Source of the DNA: Orlajensenia flava
Lineage (GTDB): Bacteria > Actinomycetota > Actinomycetes > Actinomycetales > Microbacteriaceae
NCBI RefSeq assembly: GCF_004801905.1
Contig: NZ_SSSN01000009.1
Span: forward strand, 1-64,000
Length of the DNA: 64,000 nt
Direction: 5' to 3'
The notes beneath the pieces were generated by a model. It was not told where the DNA came from. It worked only from the letters and a program-made list of their open reading frames with translations, and searched no databases. This document shows, one piece after another, positions 51,039 through 60,123 of the stretch (positions within the stretch are counted from its first letter, which is position 1; each line of letters starts with the position of its first letter). A program made the position numbers and the translations under genes.

Positions 51039-52076
51039 TCACCCTTCTCGAGATATCTGCAGCGGTCCGTCGTCAGCGGCGGCTGCCGACGCGAACAGGT
51101 TGAGGCCCAGCACGCCGGACAGGTAGCGGGTGGCACGCTTGCCGCGAACGCTGTTGCCCGCGACATCCAGCCGCGGAGAGAACGTCGCCAGGCCGCCCTT
51201 GCCGGGAGCGATCGTCACGATCCCCCCGGAGACGCCGCTCTTGCCGGGCATGCCGATCTCGTAGAGCCACTCGCCCGAGTGCTCGTACAGGCCCGACGAT
51301 GCCAAGGCGGCCAGAACCCGGATGCACACCGCCGGGTCGACCACCTGCTCGCGCGTGATGGGGTTGACGCCGCCGTCGGCGAGGGTGGCCGCCATGACGG
51401 CGAGGTCCCTCGCTGAGACGAGGAGTGAGCACTGCCGCGTGTAGACGTCGGTGGTCTCGAGCGGATCGAACCCCATCCGCCCGTAGCTCTGCAGAAGCCG
51501 GGCGATTCCCTGGTTGCGTTGATTCGTCGCGGCCTCGGACTCGTAGACCTGCACGTCGAGAGCGAGCCGGCGCCCGGCGAAGGCCGACAGGCCATTCTGG
51601 ATGTACTCCCACTTCGCCGCGGCGGACGCCCCCGGCACCAAGCTGGTCGTCACGAGCGCGCCCGCGTTGACCATCGGGTTCATGGGGTGGCCGTCGTTGA
51701 GTTCTATCGCCATCACCGAGTTGAACGGAAGGCCGGTGTTGTCGACTCCGACCCTCTCGAGCACCTCCTGGTAGCCCCGCTCCTGGCACACGAGCGCGAA
51801 GACGAAGGCCTTGGAGATGGACTGGATGGAGAACTCGTGGTCGACGTCACCGGCCGCGTGGATCGTGCCGTCGACCTCGGCCACGCAGAGCCCGAAGAGC
51901 GAGGGATCCGCAGCGGCCAGCGCGGGGATGTAGTCGGCCACGGCGCCCTCGTCGAGGCCGCGGTAGCGCTCCCACGCGTCGAGCAGGAGGGAGTCGATCA
52001 GCGGGCGGTCGGGGAGGTGGCCCGTCGAGACGGACCGGCTGGCATCGAAGCCATCGAACTCATCCACCATGGCCAC
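51039..52076 (-). CDS. glsA: Glutaminase
   Basis: A 345-aa enzyme that hydrolyses glutamine to glutamate and ammonia. The serine-beta-lactamase-like site is FSIQSISKAF with Ser-x-x-Lys; other markers are MNPMVNAGALVTTSL, LYEIGMPGKSGVSGGI and YESEAATNQRNQGIARLL. The final 30 residues vary. In bacteria GlsA with a partner antiporter (GadC type) supports acid resistance; here the downstream partner is a broken MFS transporter of another family. The spacing of 4 bases shows that the two were one operon. Confidence 0.94.
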   Translation of the reverse strand: MAMVDEFDGFDASRSVSTGHLPDRPLIDSLLLDAWERYRGLDEGAVADYIPALAAADPSLFGLCVAEVDGTIHAAGDVDHEFSIQSISKAFVFALVCQERGYQEVLERVGVDNTGLPFNSVMAIELNDGHPMNPMVNAGALVTTSLVPGASAAAKWEYIQNGLSAFAGRRLALDVQVYESEAATNQRNQGIARLLQSYGRMGFDPLETTDVYTRQCSLLVSARDLAVMAATLADGGVNPITREQVVDPAVCIRVLAALASSGLYEHSGEWLYEIGMPGKSGVSGGIVTIAPGKGGLATFSPRLDVAGNSVRGKRATRYLSGVLGLNLFASAAAADDGPLQISREG

Positions 52077-52142
52077 CGTCCCGAACCGAGCACCGTCGTG
52101 CAGCGATCCTAGCGCTCGGCGTGGGCCATCAGTGGGCGCCGG

Positions 52143-53285
52143 TCATCGACCGTCCGGGTGCAGCAGCACCTTCGTCCATCCGTCGAGGCGGTCGTCGAAA
52201 TTCTTATAGCCCTCCGCGGCGTCATCGAGGCTCAGCTCGTGCGACACGATGATGCCCGGGTTGAGCTTGTCGCGGTGGATGAGGTTGCGGAGCTGGCGGT
52301 TGTACTGCTTGACGTTCGCCTGCCCGGTGCCCATCGACTGCCCCTTGAAGAAGAAGGTGCCGAAGTCGATCGCGAACTGGCCCTTCTTGGCCAGCGAGTC
52401 CTGCGCCGACGGGTCCTCGGGCACGAACACCCCGACGACGCCGATGCGACCGGTCGGCCTCACGGCGGCGATCAGGCTGTTGATGGTGAGGCCCGGGGAC
52501 TCGTTGCCGTGGTGATCGTGCGCCTGATATCCGACAGCCTCGACACCACGATCGGCGCCCTCGCCTAGAGTGGCGTCGAGGATCTGCTGCACGGCGTCGC
52601 CCGTGCTGTCGTCGATCGGCGTGGCACCAATGGTCTCGACGAGCTTCAGCCGGTCGGGTTGACGATCGACGACGAAGACTTGGTCGGCGCCGCGGAGATC
52701 GGCCGACATCGCAGCCATGAGTCCCACGGGCCCGGCTCCCCAGATGACCACCGAGTCGCCGATGCCGACCTGCGCCAGCTCGGTGCCGTGATAACCCGTG
52801 GGCAGGATGTCGGAGAGCATGACGTAGTCCTTCTCCTTCTCGCGGGCGTCATCCGGCAGAACCAGGGCGTTCCAGTCCGCGTACGGTACGCGCAGCAGCT
52901 CGGCCTGTCCTCCGTTGTACGGCCCCATGTCGGCGTAGCCGTAGGCGGCTCCGGCGTTCGGCGGGTTCGCCGTCAGGCAGAAGCCGGTCAGGCCGGCCCC
53001 GCAGTTCTTGCAGAATCCGCAGCCGATGTTGAAGGGCAGCACGACCATGTCGCCGACCTTCACCCGGTCGACGCCGTCGCCGACTTCGATGACCTCGCCC
53101 ATGTTCTCGTGGCCGAGCACCTTGCCCTTCTCCACGTCGGTGCGACCCTCGTACATGTGCAGGTCGCTGCCGCAGATGTTGGCCGTCGTGATTCTGACCA
53201 GCACGTCGGTCGGTCGCTCGATGGTCGCGTCCGGGACCTCATCGACCGAGACGTTCTTCGGTCCGTGATAGACGAGTGCTCGCAT
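52143..53285 (-). CDS. fdhA: Zinc-dependent glutathione-independent formaldehyde dehydrogenase type
   Basis: A 380-aa medium-chain dehydrogenase of the class that includes Pseudomonas formaldehyde dismutase/FdhA. The catalytic zinc site is ANICGSDLHMYEGRTD with Cys38, then GHENMGEV; the structural zinc lobe is CGFCKNCGAGLTGFC; the NAD fold is VIWGAGPVGLMAAMSADLRG. The acid stretch HDHHGNESPGLTIN is typical of the branch. It oxidises formaldehyde or another small aldehyde with bound NAD. It is 139 bases beyond the catabolic operon on the same strand and may act with it. Confidence 0.88.
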   Translation of the reverse strand: MRALVYHGPKNVSVDEVPDATIERPTDVLVRITTANICGSDLHMYEGRTDVEKGKVLGHENMGEVIEVGDGVDRVKVGDMVVLPFNIGCGFCKNCGAGLTGFCLTANPPNAGAAYGYADMGPYNGGQAELLRVPYADWNALVLPDDAREKEKDYVMLSDILPTGYHGTELAQVGIGDSVVIWGAGPVGLMAAMSADLRGADQVFVVDRQPDRLKLVETIGATPIDDSTGDAVQQILDATLGEGADRGVEAVGYQAHDHHGNESPGLTINSLIAAVRPTGRIGVVGVFVPEDPSAQDSLAKKGQFAIDFGTFFFKGQSMGTGQANVKQYNRQLRNLIHRDKLNPGIIVSHELSLDDAAEGYKNFDDRLDGWTKVLLHPDGR

Positions 53286-53424
53286 GATGATCTCCCTGGT
53301 TCGATCCGAAGCCGCACCGGTCGACGGGCGACGTGTCCTACCAGTGCATCCCCGGCGGCGCGAAACATCGCTGGGCTTGCCAGATCAGCGCCCGAGGTCT
53401 ATGGACGGCGCCGACGGATGCCCA

Positions 53425-54291
53425 TCACTCCCGCGCGTGGAAGCGCTGCTCGATCGTCCCGATGCCCTCGATCTCGGTGATCAGGCGCTCGCCATCGCGG
53501 AGGAAGCGCTTGGGTTCCATCGCCGCGCCGACTCCGGGCGGCGTGCCGGTGAAGATGAGGTCGCCGGGGCGCAGCTCGACGATCGCGGACAGCCACGCGA
53601 TCAGGGCCGGGATGCTGAAGATCAGCTGATCGGTCCGCCCATCCTGAACCGTCGTCACGGCGCCGTCGGGGCCGTGGATGGTCGTCGTGAGGCGGAGGTT
53701 CTCGGGATCGGCGAGCTCGTCCACGGTGACGAGCACCGGACCGATGGGGGCGAACCCCTCGTAGGACTTGCCCGCGCTGAACTGCGGAGTGCCTCCGGCC
53801 CACTGCAGGGTGCGCTCGGAGAGGTCCTGGCCCGCGGTGTAGCCGGCGATGTGCGCGGCGGCATCCTCCGCCGCGATGTTGCGGCCGCCGCGCCCGATCA
53901 CGACGACGAGCTCGGCCTCCCAGTCGACGGTGTCTGCCGGGAGCGTCACATCCGTGTCCGGTCCGGCGACGGATGAGGCGAACTTCGTGAACACCAGCGG
54001 GGTGTCCGGGCTCTCGAGGCCGGCCTCCGCGGCGTGATCGGCGTAGTTCAGCCCGATGCCGAACACCTGCGATGGCCGCGGCGACGGCGCTCCGAGATCG
54101 GTGGCCGCGTAGGACTCCGACGCGGCGTCCGTCACGGGGTTCTGGTCGCCCGCCCAGGCCATCAGCTCATCCCACCGGTCGAAGAGGTCTGCGGGATCCG
54201 ACGGGAAAGTGCCATCGGACGCCTCGGCGATGTCGATGGCTCGTCCGTCGGCGACGAGGGCCGCTCGGCCGTTGAGGTTGGCGATGCGCAT
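53425..54291 (-). CDS. Fumarylacetoacetate-hydrolase family protein
   Basis: A 288-aa metal-dependent enzyme of the FAH superfamily. Markers are VFGIGLNYADHAAEAGLESP, DWEAELVVVIGRGGRNIA with acidic metal ligands, and GDLIFTGTPPGVGAAMEPKR. Members hydrolyse or hydrate 2,4-diketo acids and 2-hydroxypentadienoates that arise from ring cleavage. ATG 54291 is 10 bases after the hydroxylase gene, so it is the last gene of a compact five-gene operon. Its neighbours support a role late in an aromatic meta-cleavage path. Confidence 0.9.
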   Translation of the reverse strand: MRIANLNGRAALVADGRAIDIAEASDGTFPSDPADLFDRWDELMAWAGDQNPVTDAASESYAATDLGAPSPRPSQVFGIGLNYADHAAEAGLESPDTPLVFTKFASSVAGPDTDVTLPADTVDWEAELVVVIGRGGRNIAAEDAAAHIAGYTAGQDLSERTLQWAGGTPQFSAGKSYEGFAPIGPVLVTVDELADPENLRLTTTIHGPDGAVTTVQDGRTDQLIFSIPALIAWLSAIVELRPGDLIFTGTPPGVGAAMEPKRFLRDGERLITEIEGIGTIEQRFHARE

Positions 54292-54301
54292 GGTGATCCT
54301 C

Positions 54302-55900
54302 CTAGGATGCGGCGGCGGCCGCGGTGGTGAAGCCGAGCAGGGCGGCGTCGATGACGGAGTCGAGCTGCTCCGGCGCCGTCTCCCCCACCCAGGCCAGATG
54401 CTGGTCGGGCCGCACGATCGCCAGCACGGGGACGTCGTGCTCGTCGAAGCCCTGAGCGACGGCGTCGAGGTGCGCGACCGGCACGCCGCGATCCGAGAGA
54501 GCGTCGACGAGCGGCTGCGCCTTCTCGGTGGAGCCGATGACGGTGAATTCCGGACCGAGGGCGTCGAAGAGCGAGGCACCAGCCGCGGTGCGCGCGTGCG
54601 GGAGGCGATTGCCGGGCCGGGCCTGTGGGCGGTAGATCTCGCCAGTGGGCGCTTGGTCTGCCGACTCGGCCGCGTAGCCGTAGCCGAGCACGAGTCCGAG
54701 GCTGTGGAACTCGGCGCGCTTCGCGGCTTGGATGGCCGCCGCTGCGACCGATCGCGCCCGCACGCCCTGTTCGTCGTCGCGCATCAGGGCGGCGTCGCTG
54801 AGGTCGACGGACAGGGTGCGCATGTTGGAGGCGGCGAAGGTGATGGTCTGCACCGCGATGGGGCGACGCTCCTCCTCGTAGCTCGCGAGCAGCTCGCGGG
54901 GCGCCCAGCCGTGGATGACGGCGGCGAGCTTCCAGGCGAGGTTGACCGCGTCGCCGACTCCGGTGTTGAAGCCGTGACCGCCCCACGGCGGGTTCTGGTG
55001 GGCGGCATCCCCGGCCAGGTAGGCCACGCCCGACCCGTAGCTGTCCGCCAGCAGCAGCCGTGCCTGCCACGGGTCGGTCGCGAGCACCTCGACGTCGATG
55101 TCGGCACCGACGAGCCCACGCACGAGGGCGATCGCCTCATCGTCATCGGCGATCGATGCGGCACCGGTCGCGATGGCCCACCACGTTCCGTCGAGGTCGA
55201 GCGGGCCGACCACGCCCGGCGCCTCGGGGTTGAGCACCCAATGATGGATGGCGGCGCGCCCCGGAAGCAGCCGCGCGAGCGCCTGCGAACGGAAGGTGAT
55301 GTTGACGTTCGGGCGACCGCCCGGCGCGCCCTCGTAGAGCGCACCGATGGCGGAACGCACGCCGCTCCGCGACCCGTCGGCGCCGACCACGAAATCGGCC
55401 TCGATCACCTGCACCTCCCCGGAGGCGTCCGTGATCTCGACCTGCGTCGGTTCACCGAGACTCACCGCGGTAGCACGCGAGCCGAACAGCAGGGTGACCA
55501 GCGGGTCACCGTCCAGGCGATCGCGCAGCACCTCTTCGACGACGGGCTGCGTCACCTGCTGCCCGGCTTCGGAGGTGAGTGATGAGCCGGTGAGGTCGAG
55601 TCCCAGTGCGCCGGTGATGCGGGTGATCTCGGCGCCGGTGACCGTCGTGCAGAAGCGGATCTCGTCGGAGTAGTCGACCGGGATCCCCGCGCGCCGACGG
55701 ATCTCGTCGGCGACCCCCGTGCGTCGGAACAACTCCATCGTGCGTGCCGTGGTGGTCTTCGCCCGCGGACGGTCGTGCTCGACGACCAGCCGCGGCTCGA
55801 CGACGGTGGAGGCGACGCCGTGGTGGGAGAGCTCCAGCGCGACGGTCAGCCCGACGGGGCCGCCGCCGACGATGAGGACGGGCGTGTGGATCGGGGGCAT
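54302..55900 (-). CDS. FAD-dependent aromatic hydroxylase (MhpA/PheA type)
   Basis: A 532-aa flavoprotein monooxygenase. The FAD fold is VLIVGGGPVGLTVALELSHH, the DG motif is FVVGADGSRSGVRSAIG, and the GD motif is YLAGDAAHQNPPWGGHGFNT. A thioredoxin-like C-terminal third is present but weak. Such enzymes hydroxylate phenols (3-hydroxyphenylpropionate, resorcinol, polyketides) with NADPH and O2 to give a catechol-like product. A ring-cleaving-type VOC protein and FAH hydrolase in the same operon supply the next steps. Gap to the preceding gene is 2 bases. Confidence 0.9.
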   Translation of the reverse strand: MPPIHTPVLIVGGGPVGLTVALELSHHGVASTVVEPRLVVEHDRPRAKTTTARTMELFRRTGVADEIRRRAGIPVDYSDEIRFCTTVTGAEITRITGALGLDLTGSSLTSEAGQQVTQPVVEEVLRDRLDGDPLVTLLFGSRATAVSLGEPTQVEITDASGEVQVIEADFVVGADGSRSGVRSAIGALYEGAPGGRPNVNITFRSQALARLLPGRAAIHHWVLNPEAPGVVGPLDLDGTWWAIATGAASIADDDEAIALVRGLVGADIDVEVLATDPWQARLLLADSYGSGVAYLAGDAAHQNPPWGGHGFNTGVGDAVNLAWKLAAVIHGWAPRELLASYEEERRPIAVQTITFAASNMRTLSVDLSDAALMRDDEQGVRARSVAAAAIQAAKRAEFHSLGLVLGYGYAAESADQAPTGEIYRPQARPGNRLPHARTAAGASLFDALGPEFTVIGSTEKAQPLVDALSDRGVPVAHLDAVAQGFDEHDVPVLAIVRPDQHLAWVGETAPEQLDSVIDAALLGFTTAAAAAS

Positions 55901-55902
55901 CG

Positions 55903-56991
55903 TCAGCGTACGCGCTCCCCCGCGATCCAGACCCCGCGGATGGCGCGGGTCGCGCTGATGTCGACGGTCGGGTCGCCATCCACGAGCACCAGATCGGCCC
56001 GCAGACCGGGCTGGATTCGACCGCGGTCGGCGAGACCGAAGAAGTCGGCTGCGGTGGAGGTCGCTGCGCGCAGGCTCTCCACGGGGGTCACGCCCGCCTG
56101 CCCCATGAGCTCGAACTCGGTGTGCAGCGACTCCCCGGGGGGCGGGCTCGCGGGCGTGGCAGGGTTGGTGTTCGCATCCGTTCCGGCCACGATCGTGACA
56201 CCCGCGGCACGCAGGTTGCGCAATGACTGGAGGCAGTTCTCGAAGCTCACCCCCGGTGGCCGGACGGGGAACGGCCAGTCCGTCGCCATCGCATTCATCA
56301 TGGACAGGGTCGGGATGGCGATGACGCCCCTCGATGCGACCTCCCGCGCAAACTCGACGCCGAGCACGTCCCCGAGCGGAGTGTGGGTGAACGCGTCCAC
56401 GCCGCTTGCGACGGCGATCTCCGCGGTCCTGCCGGTCGTCGTGTGGGCGATGACCTTCTTGCCCGCTGCATGCGCCGCACGAACGATCGCCGCGGCGGTC
56501 TCGGGCTGCAGCGGCTTCGGCTGCTGCGGGATCTCGGGCTCGAGAAGCACCTTGATGTAGTCCGACCCCTCTGCCACGCGCGCAGCCACCCAGGCCTCCG
56601 CCTCATCCGGCCCGCTGATGCCGACGGATTCCGGGAAGCCGAGCCGGGCGATGTGGGTGCCGTGCGGTGGACCCGCCGGGAACCCCGCCGATCGCACGTC
56701 CGACCCACCGGCCACGCCCCGCGTCGCCTCGATGACGCCCGGGTCCTTCGCGCCCATGTCGAGGGCCGTCGTCACGCCCCAGTGCGCGAGCGTCCTCGCC
56801 TGCTCCGGATCGCTGATGTGCACATGGGCGTCGATGAGGCCCGGCAGCAGAACCGCGCCAGCGGCATCCACCGTCTCGGAATCGGCGCCGGGCTCCTCCG
56901 TGATGAGTCCGTCGACAACGTGGACCGAGCGCGGCTCGCTGAGCCGCTCACCGTCGAATACCCGGGCGTTCTCGATCGAGAACGCGCCCAT
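55903..56991 (-). CDS. Amidohydrolase (imidazolonepropionase-like)
   Basis: A 362-aa metal-dependent hydrolase with the TIM-barrel amidohydrolase fold. Metal sites are GLIDAHVHISD, KVIAHTTTG and FTHTPLGD, with the catalytic Asp in VAGTDANTNP. The end (GLRADLVLVDGDPTVDI) is typical. It would open a ring amide, lactone or lactam, or a related C-N bond. ATG 56991 begins 2 bases after the VOC stop; a GTG 6 bases earlier is possible. Its place between ring-cleavage genes suggests that the pathway substrate has an amide, lactone or heterocycle. Confidence 0.88.
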   Translation of the reverse strand: MGAFSIENARVFDGERLSEPRSVHVVDGLITEEPGADSETVDAAGAVLLPGLIDAHVHISDPEQARTLAHWGVTTALDMGAKDPGVIEATRGVAGGSDVRSAGFPAGPPHGTHIARLGFPESVGISGPDEAEAWVAARVAEGSDYIKVLLEPEIPQQPKPLQPETAAAIVRAAHAAGKKVIAHTTTGRTAEIAVASGVDAFTHTPLGDVLGVEFAREVASRGVIAIPTLSMMNAMATDWPFPVRPPGVSFENCLQSLRNLRAAGVTIVAGTDANTNPATPASPPPGESLHTEFELMGQAGVTPVESLRAATSTAADFFGLADRGRIQPGLRADLVLVDGDPTVDISATRAIRGVWIAGERVR

Positions 56992-56993
56992 GC

Positions 56994-57605
56994 TCACCAC
57001 ACCTCGGGAAGGAAGATGTCCTCGGGGATGACGGCAGGCAGGTACTCGCCGGCGCGCGTCCGCTCGTGGATCTCCTTGAAGGACAGGCCGGCCTCGCGGG
57101 CGGCGACGATCTTCTCCGGGTCGAAGAACGTGCCGATCGGGTTCTCGGCGAACTCCTTCGCGTTGGCGATCCACTCGCTCGAATCGGCCCAGTCGCCGAA
57201 TCCGTCCACCTGGATCTCGACGCCATTGCCGTCGGGGTCCTGGTAGTACACCGACATGGTGATGCCGTGGTCGAGCATGAGGAACGGGAGGATGCCGTGG
57301 TCGCGCAGGCGGATGTAGTTGTTCAGCCACATGTCGAACGTGCCGAACTCGAAGGCGGTGTGGTGGATGCCGGTCTCGTGTCCCTTGTCGGTCGGGTGCT
57401 TGAGCCCGGGAGGGGACAGCAGGGCGATGCGGTGGTTCGCCTCGTCGTTGGTCAACCACGACGCCTCATTGCTCTGGAAGACCGGGCGCAGGCCGCAGAC
57501 GAGTCCGTACCAGCTGACCATGTCGCTCATGCGGAGGGTCGTGAAGGTGGTGTGGTGCAGCTTGGGCGGATTGGCCGGCCAGTTCTTCGCCATGTTCTCA
57601 GGCAT
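56994..57605 (-). CDS. VOC-type extradiol dioxygenase-like protein
   Basis: A 203-aa protein with a two-module VOC fold. Likely iron ligands are His18 (KLHHTTF), His82 (GIHHTAFEFG) and Glu130 (DPDGNGVEIQV), the 2-His-1-carboxylate facial set of extradiol dioxygenases. Full extradiol enzymes are often near 290 aa; this is the shorter one-domain type. It would cleave the catechol made by the neighbouring hydroxylase. GAAGGAGAG precedes the ATG. Second gene of the operon, 45 bases after the TPP-enzyme gene. Confidence 0.82.
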   Translation of the reverse strand: MPENMAKNWPANPPKLHHTTFTTLRMSDMVSWYGLVCGLRPVFQSNEASWLTNDEANHRIALLSPPGLKHPTDKGHETGIHHTAFEFGTFDMWLNNYIRLRDHGILPFLMLDHGITMSVYYQDPDGNGVEIQVDGFGDWADSSEWIANAKEFAENPIGTFFDPEKIVAAREAGLSFKEIHERTRAGEYLPAVIPEDIFLPEVW

Positions 57606-57650
57606 GTCTCTCCTTCGAGATCGATTGGGGTGAGCGGATGGGGGTATCGG

Positions 57651-59993
57651 TCACGTCGGGTCCACCAGATCGAGTGCTGCCTCGATGATCGCATCGGTCC
57701 CGATGCCGTTGGAAGCGTAGAGCTCCTGGAGGGTGCCGGTCTGGCCGAACTCTGTGACGCCGAGGTTGGTGCTGCGCACTCCGTTGACGGCGGCCAGGAA
57801 CGCCAGGGCGTGCGGGTGTCCGTCGAGCACGGTGACCATCGGCGCCGCCCGCGTGGCCGGGAAGACCTGCTCGATGATCGCGGAGTCTCCATCGCCGCGA
57901 CCGCCCCGCGCGCGGACCGCGCGATACAGGCGGTCGGCGCTCGTCACGCAGACGACGTCCGCTTCGAGTCCGAGTGCCGAGAGACGGTCGGCCGCGGCCA
58001 GCACCTCGGGCATGAGTGCTCCCATGCCCACGAGGGTCACGACGGGGTGCTCGGCGCGCCGCATCGCGTACCCGCCCGAGACCACCTGGCGACGCCGTCG
58101 CTCGCGCGCGGCCGGATCGGCCGGAACGGATGCCCGGGCCTGGTCGAGCATCCGCGACGACAGCCTCAGGTAGCTGGACGAGCCGTCGGGCCGCCCGAGC
58201 CGGGAGAGCGCGTCGAGCATGCACCACTCGAAGTCCTGCACGAACGCCGGTTCGAAGCCGACGACACCGGGCTGCTCGATCCCGATCGACGGCGTGATGA
58301 TCGACTGGTGAGCTCCGCCCTCAGCCGCGAGGGTCACGCCGGACGGAGTGCCGATGAGGATGGACTGCCCACCGCCGTAGACGCCGAACGACCACGGTTC
58401 GAGCGCGCGGGTGACGAAGGGGTCGTAGAGCGTGCCGATCGGCAGGAGCGCCTCGCCCCATCTGCTCCAGGTGGCGCCGAGTTCGCCGAGCAGCGAGACC
58501 AGGTTCACCTCGGCGATGCCAAGCTCGATGTGCTGCCCGGTCGGGCGCTCGTCCCAGTGCAGGATGGTCTCGCCGTCGTCGGCGAACCAGTCCCGCTTCT
58601 GCGCCGACGACCACACTCCCGCCTTGTTCAGCCAGCCCCCCAGGTTGGTGCTCGAGGCGACGTCGGGTGCGACGGTCACGACGCGGCGTGCCGCGTCCGG
58701 GGCGAGCCGGGTGAGGTCGAGCAGCAGGCGGCCCAGGGCCTGCTGCGTCGAGCTGCGTCCGACGACCGTCCGACCGAAGTCCCGCGGAACGACCGGTGGA
58801 ACGGATGCGTCGACCGGGTCGCGCTGCAGCCGCTCGGCGGTGCGAGCGCAGAGCAGAGCGGCGTCCGTTCCCGCGGCGAACCGGCGCCACGGGTCCTCCG
58901 TACGCTCGCCGAGCTGGGCGGCGACAACCTCCAGTTGCGCGGGGTTCAGCAGGTTGGAGTGGTTCTGCGGGTGTCCGGCGCTCGGCAGGCCGTTTCCCTT
59001 GATCGTGTACGCGAAGATCACGGTCGGTCGGGTGTCGTCGATCTCGCCGAAGGCGTCGACGAGACCGCCGATGTCGTGGCCGCCGAGACCGGCGATGACC
59101 CGCGGCATGTCCTCGTCGGCCACGTCCTCCAGCAGGGTCCGGATGTGCTCGGCGCCCGCGCCGGCTCCCGGCATCCGGTCGCGCAGTTCGGCCGGCGAGC
59201 AACGCAGCATGCGCTGGTACTCGGGGTTCGACATGCCGTCGATGCGTGCCTTGAGGTGCTCACCGCCCGGTCTCGAGAACAGCTCCTGCAGCAGGTGCCC
59301 GTACTTGAGCGTGATCACCTGCCAGCCGGCGGCCGTGAACATGGCCTGCAGGCGCGTCGCGGAGATGTTCGGCACGACCCGGTCGAGGGACTGCCGGTTG
59401 AAGTCGACGATCCAGACGATCTCCCCGAGCTCGGCGACCATGGGGTCGAGGATCGCCTCCCACACCGCGCCCTCGTCGAGCTCCGCATCGCCGACGAGGC
59501 TGTACTGACGTCCGCTCTGTCGCGGACGTCCGGCGGTGTCCGCTGCATAGCGCCGAGCGATCGCTCCCCAGATGGGCGCCGTCGCGCCGATGCCGACGGA
59601 ACCCGTCGAGTAGTCGACGGTGTCGGCATCCTTCGATCGGCTCGGGTAGCTCTGCAGCCCCTTGTAGGCCCGCAGCGTTCCCAGTTGCTCGGGCTCCAGC
59701 TCGCCGAGCAGGTAGTTGATGGCGTGCAGGACGGGCGATGCGTGCGGCTTGACCGACACCCGGTCATCGCTGGTCAGTTCGGTGAACCACAGCGCCGTCA
59801 TGATGCTCACCATCGACGCGCTGGACGCCTGGTGCCCGCCGATCTTGAGGCCGTCGGGGTCGCGACGGTCGGGCGCGTTCGCCGCTGCGATCATGGCCGT
59901 CGACAGCCAGAGCACCTTGCGCTCGACCTCACCGAGGGCGACGAGCCGATCCGCGAGCGCGGGCTCGCGCCGAGCGCCTGCCTCAGCGTTCAT
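57651..59993 (-). CDS. AceE-like thiamine diphosphate enzyme (transketolase/PDH E1 family)
   Basis: A 780-aa TPP-dependent protein of the homodimeric pyruvate-dehydrogenase E1 (AceE)/transketolase group. The TPP motif begins GDAELDEGAVWEAILD, with GDA instead of the usual GDG, and closes with VDFNRQSLD. Also visible: DRVSVKPHASPVLHAINYLL, VIFAYTIKGNGLPSAGH and, in the Pyr domain, IELGIAEVNLVSLLGELG. It lacks neighbours for E2 or E3. It is the first gene of the catabolic operon, so it probably acts on a 2-oxo acid or acyl donor made by the pathway. The precise reaction is unknown. Confidence 0.85.
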   Translation of the reverse strand: MNAEAGARREPALADRLVALGEVERKVLWLSTAMIAAANAPDRRDPDGLKIGGHQASSASMVSIMTALWFTELTSDDRVSVKPHASPVLHAINYLLGELEPEQLGTLRAYKGLQSYPSRSKDADTVDYSTGSVGIGATAPIWGAIARRYAADTAGRPRQSGRQYSLVGDAELDEGAVWEAILDPMVAELGEIVWIVDFNRQSLDRVVPNISATRLQAMFTAAGWQVITLKYGHLLQELFSRPGGEHLKARIDGMSNPEYQRMLRCSPAELRDRMPGAGAGAEHIRTLLEDVADEDMPRVIAGLGGHDIGGLVDAFGEIDDTRPTVIFAYTIKGNGLPSAGHPQNHSNLLNPAQLEVVAAQLGERTEDPWRRFAAGTDAALLCARTAERLQRDPVDASVPPVVPRDFGRTVVGRSSTQQALGRLLLDLTRLAPDAARRVVTVAPDVASSTNLGGWLNKAGVWSSAQKRDWFADDGETILHWDERPTGQHIELGIAEVNLVSLLGELGATWSRWGEALLPIGTLYDPFVTRALEPWSFGVYGGGQSILIGTPSGVTLAAEGGAHQSIITPSIGIEQPGVVGFEPAFVQDFEWCMLDALSRLGRPDGSSSYLRLSSRMLDQARASVPADPAARERRRRQVVSGGYAMRRAEHPVVTLVGMGALMPEVLAAADRLSALGLEADVVCVTSADRLYRAVRARGGRGDGDSAIIEQVFPATRAAPMVTVLDGHPHALAFLAAVNGVRSTNLGVTEFGQTGTLQELYASNGIGTDAIIEAALDLVDPT

Positions 59994-60034
59994 CGGGCGA
60001 CTCCTTCGTCTTGTCAGCGCTTCGCCGTGCTGGA

Positions 60035-60068
60035 GATATACGCTATATCCTAGCCAACGGCATCTCAA
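60035..60068 (-). promoter_or_regulatory. Catabolic operon promoter with GntR-type dyad
   Basis: On the minus strand TTGAGA (60068-60063), 17 bases, TAGCGT (60045-60040) form a promoter for the TPP-enzyme operon. The dyad GATATA-CGC-TATATC (60035-60049) covers the -10 box. The 11-mer TATATCCTAGC (60044-60054) here is repeated upstream of the hydrolase gene. Confidence 0.65.
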
Positions 60069-60123
60069 GCCGGTAGCGCGCGGCAGGCGTGATGGCACGA
60101 TGTAGACCGACGGATGGAGCAGC

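Noticed and set aside
57066-60053. Open frame of 995 codons on the plus strand
   Set aside because: Shadow of the VOC and TPP-enzyme genes on the minus strand; its product is Arg/Gly/Val-rich without any domain.
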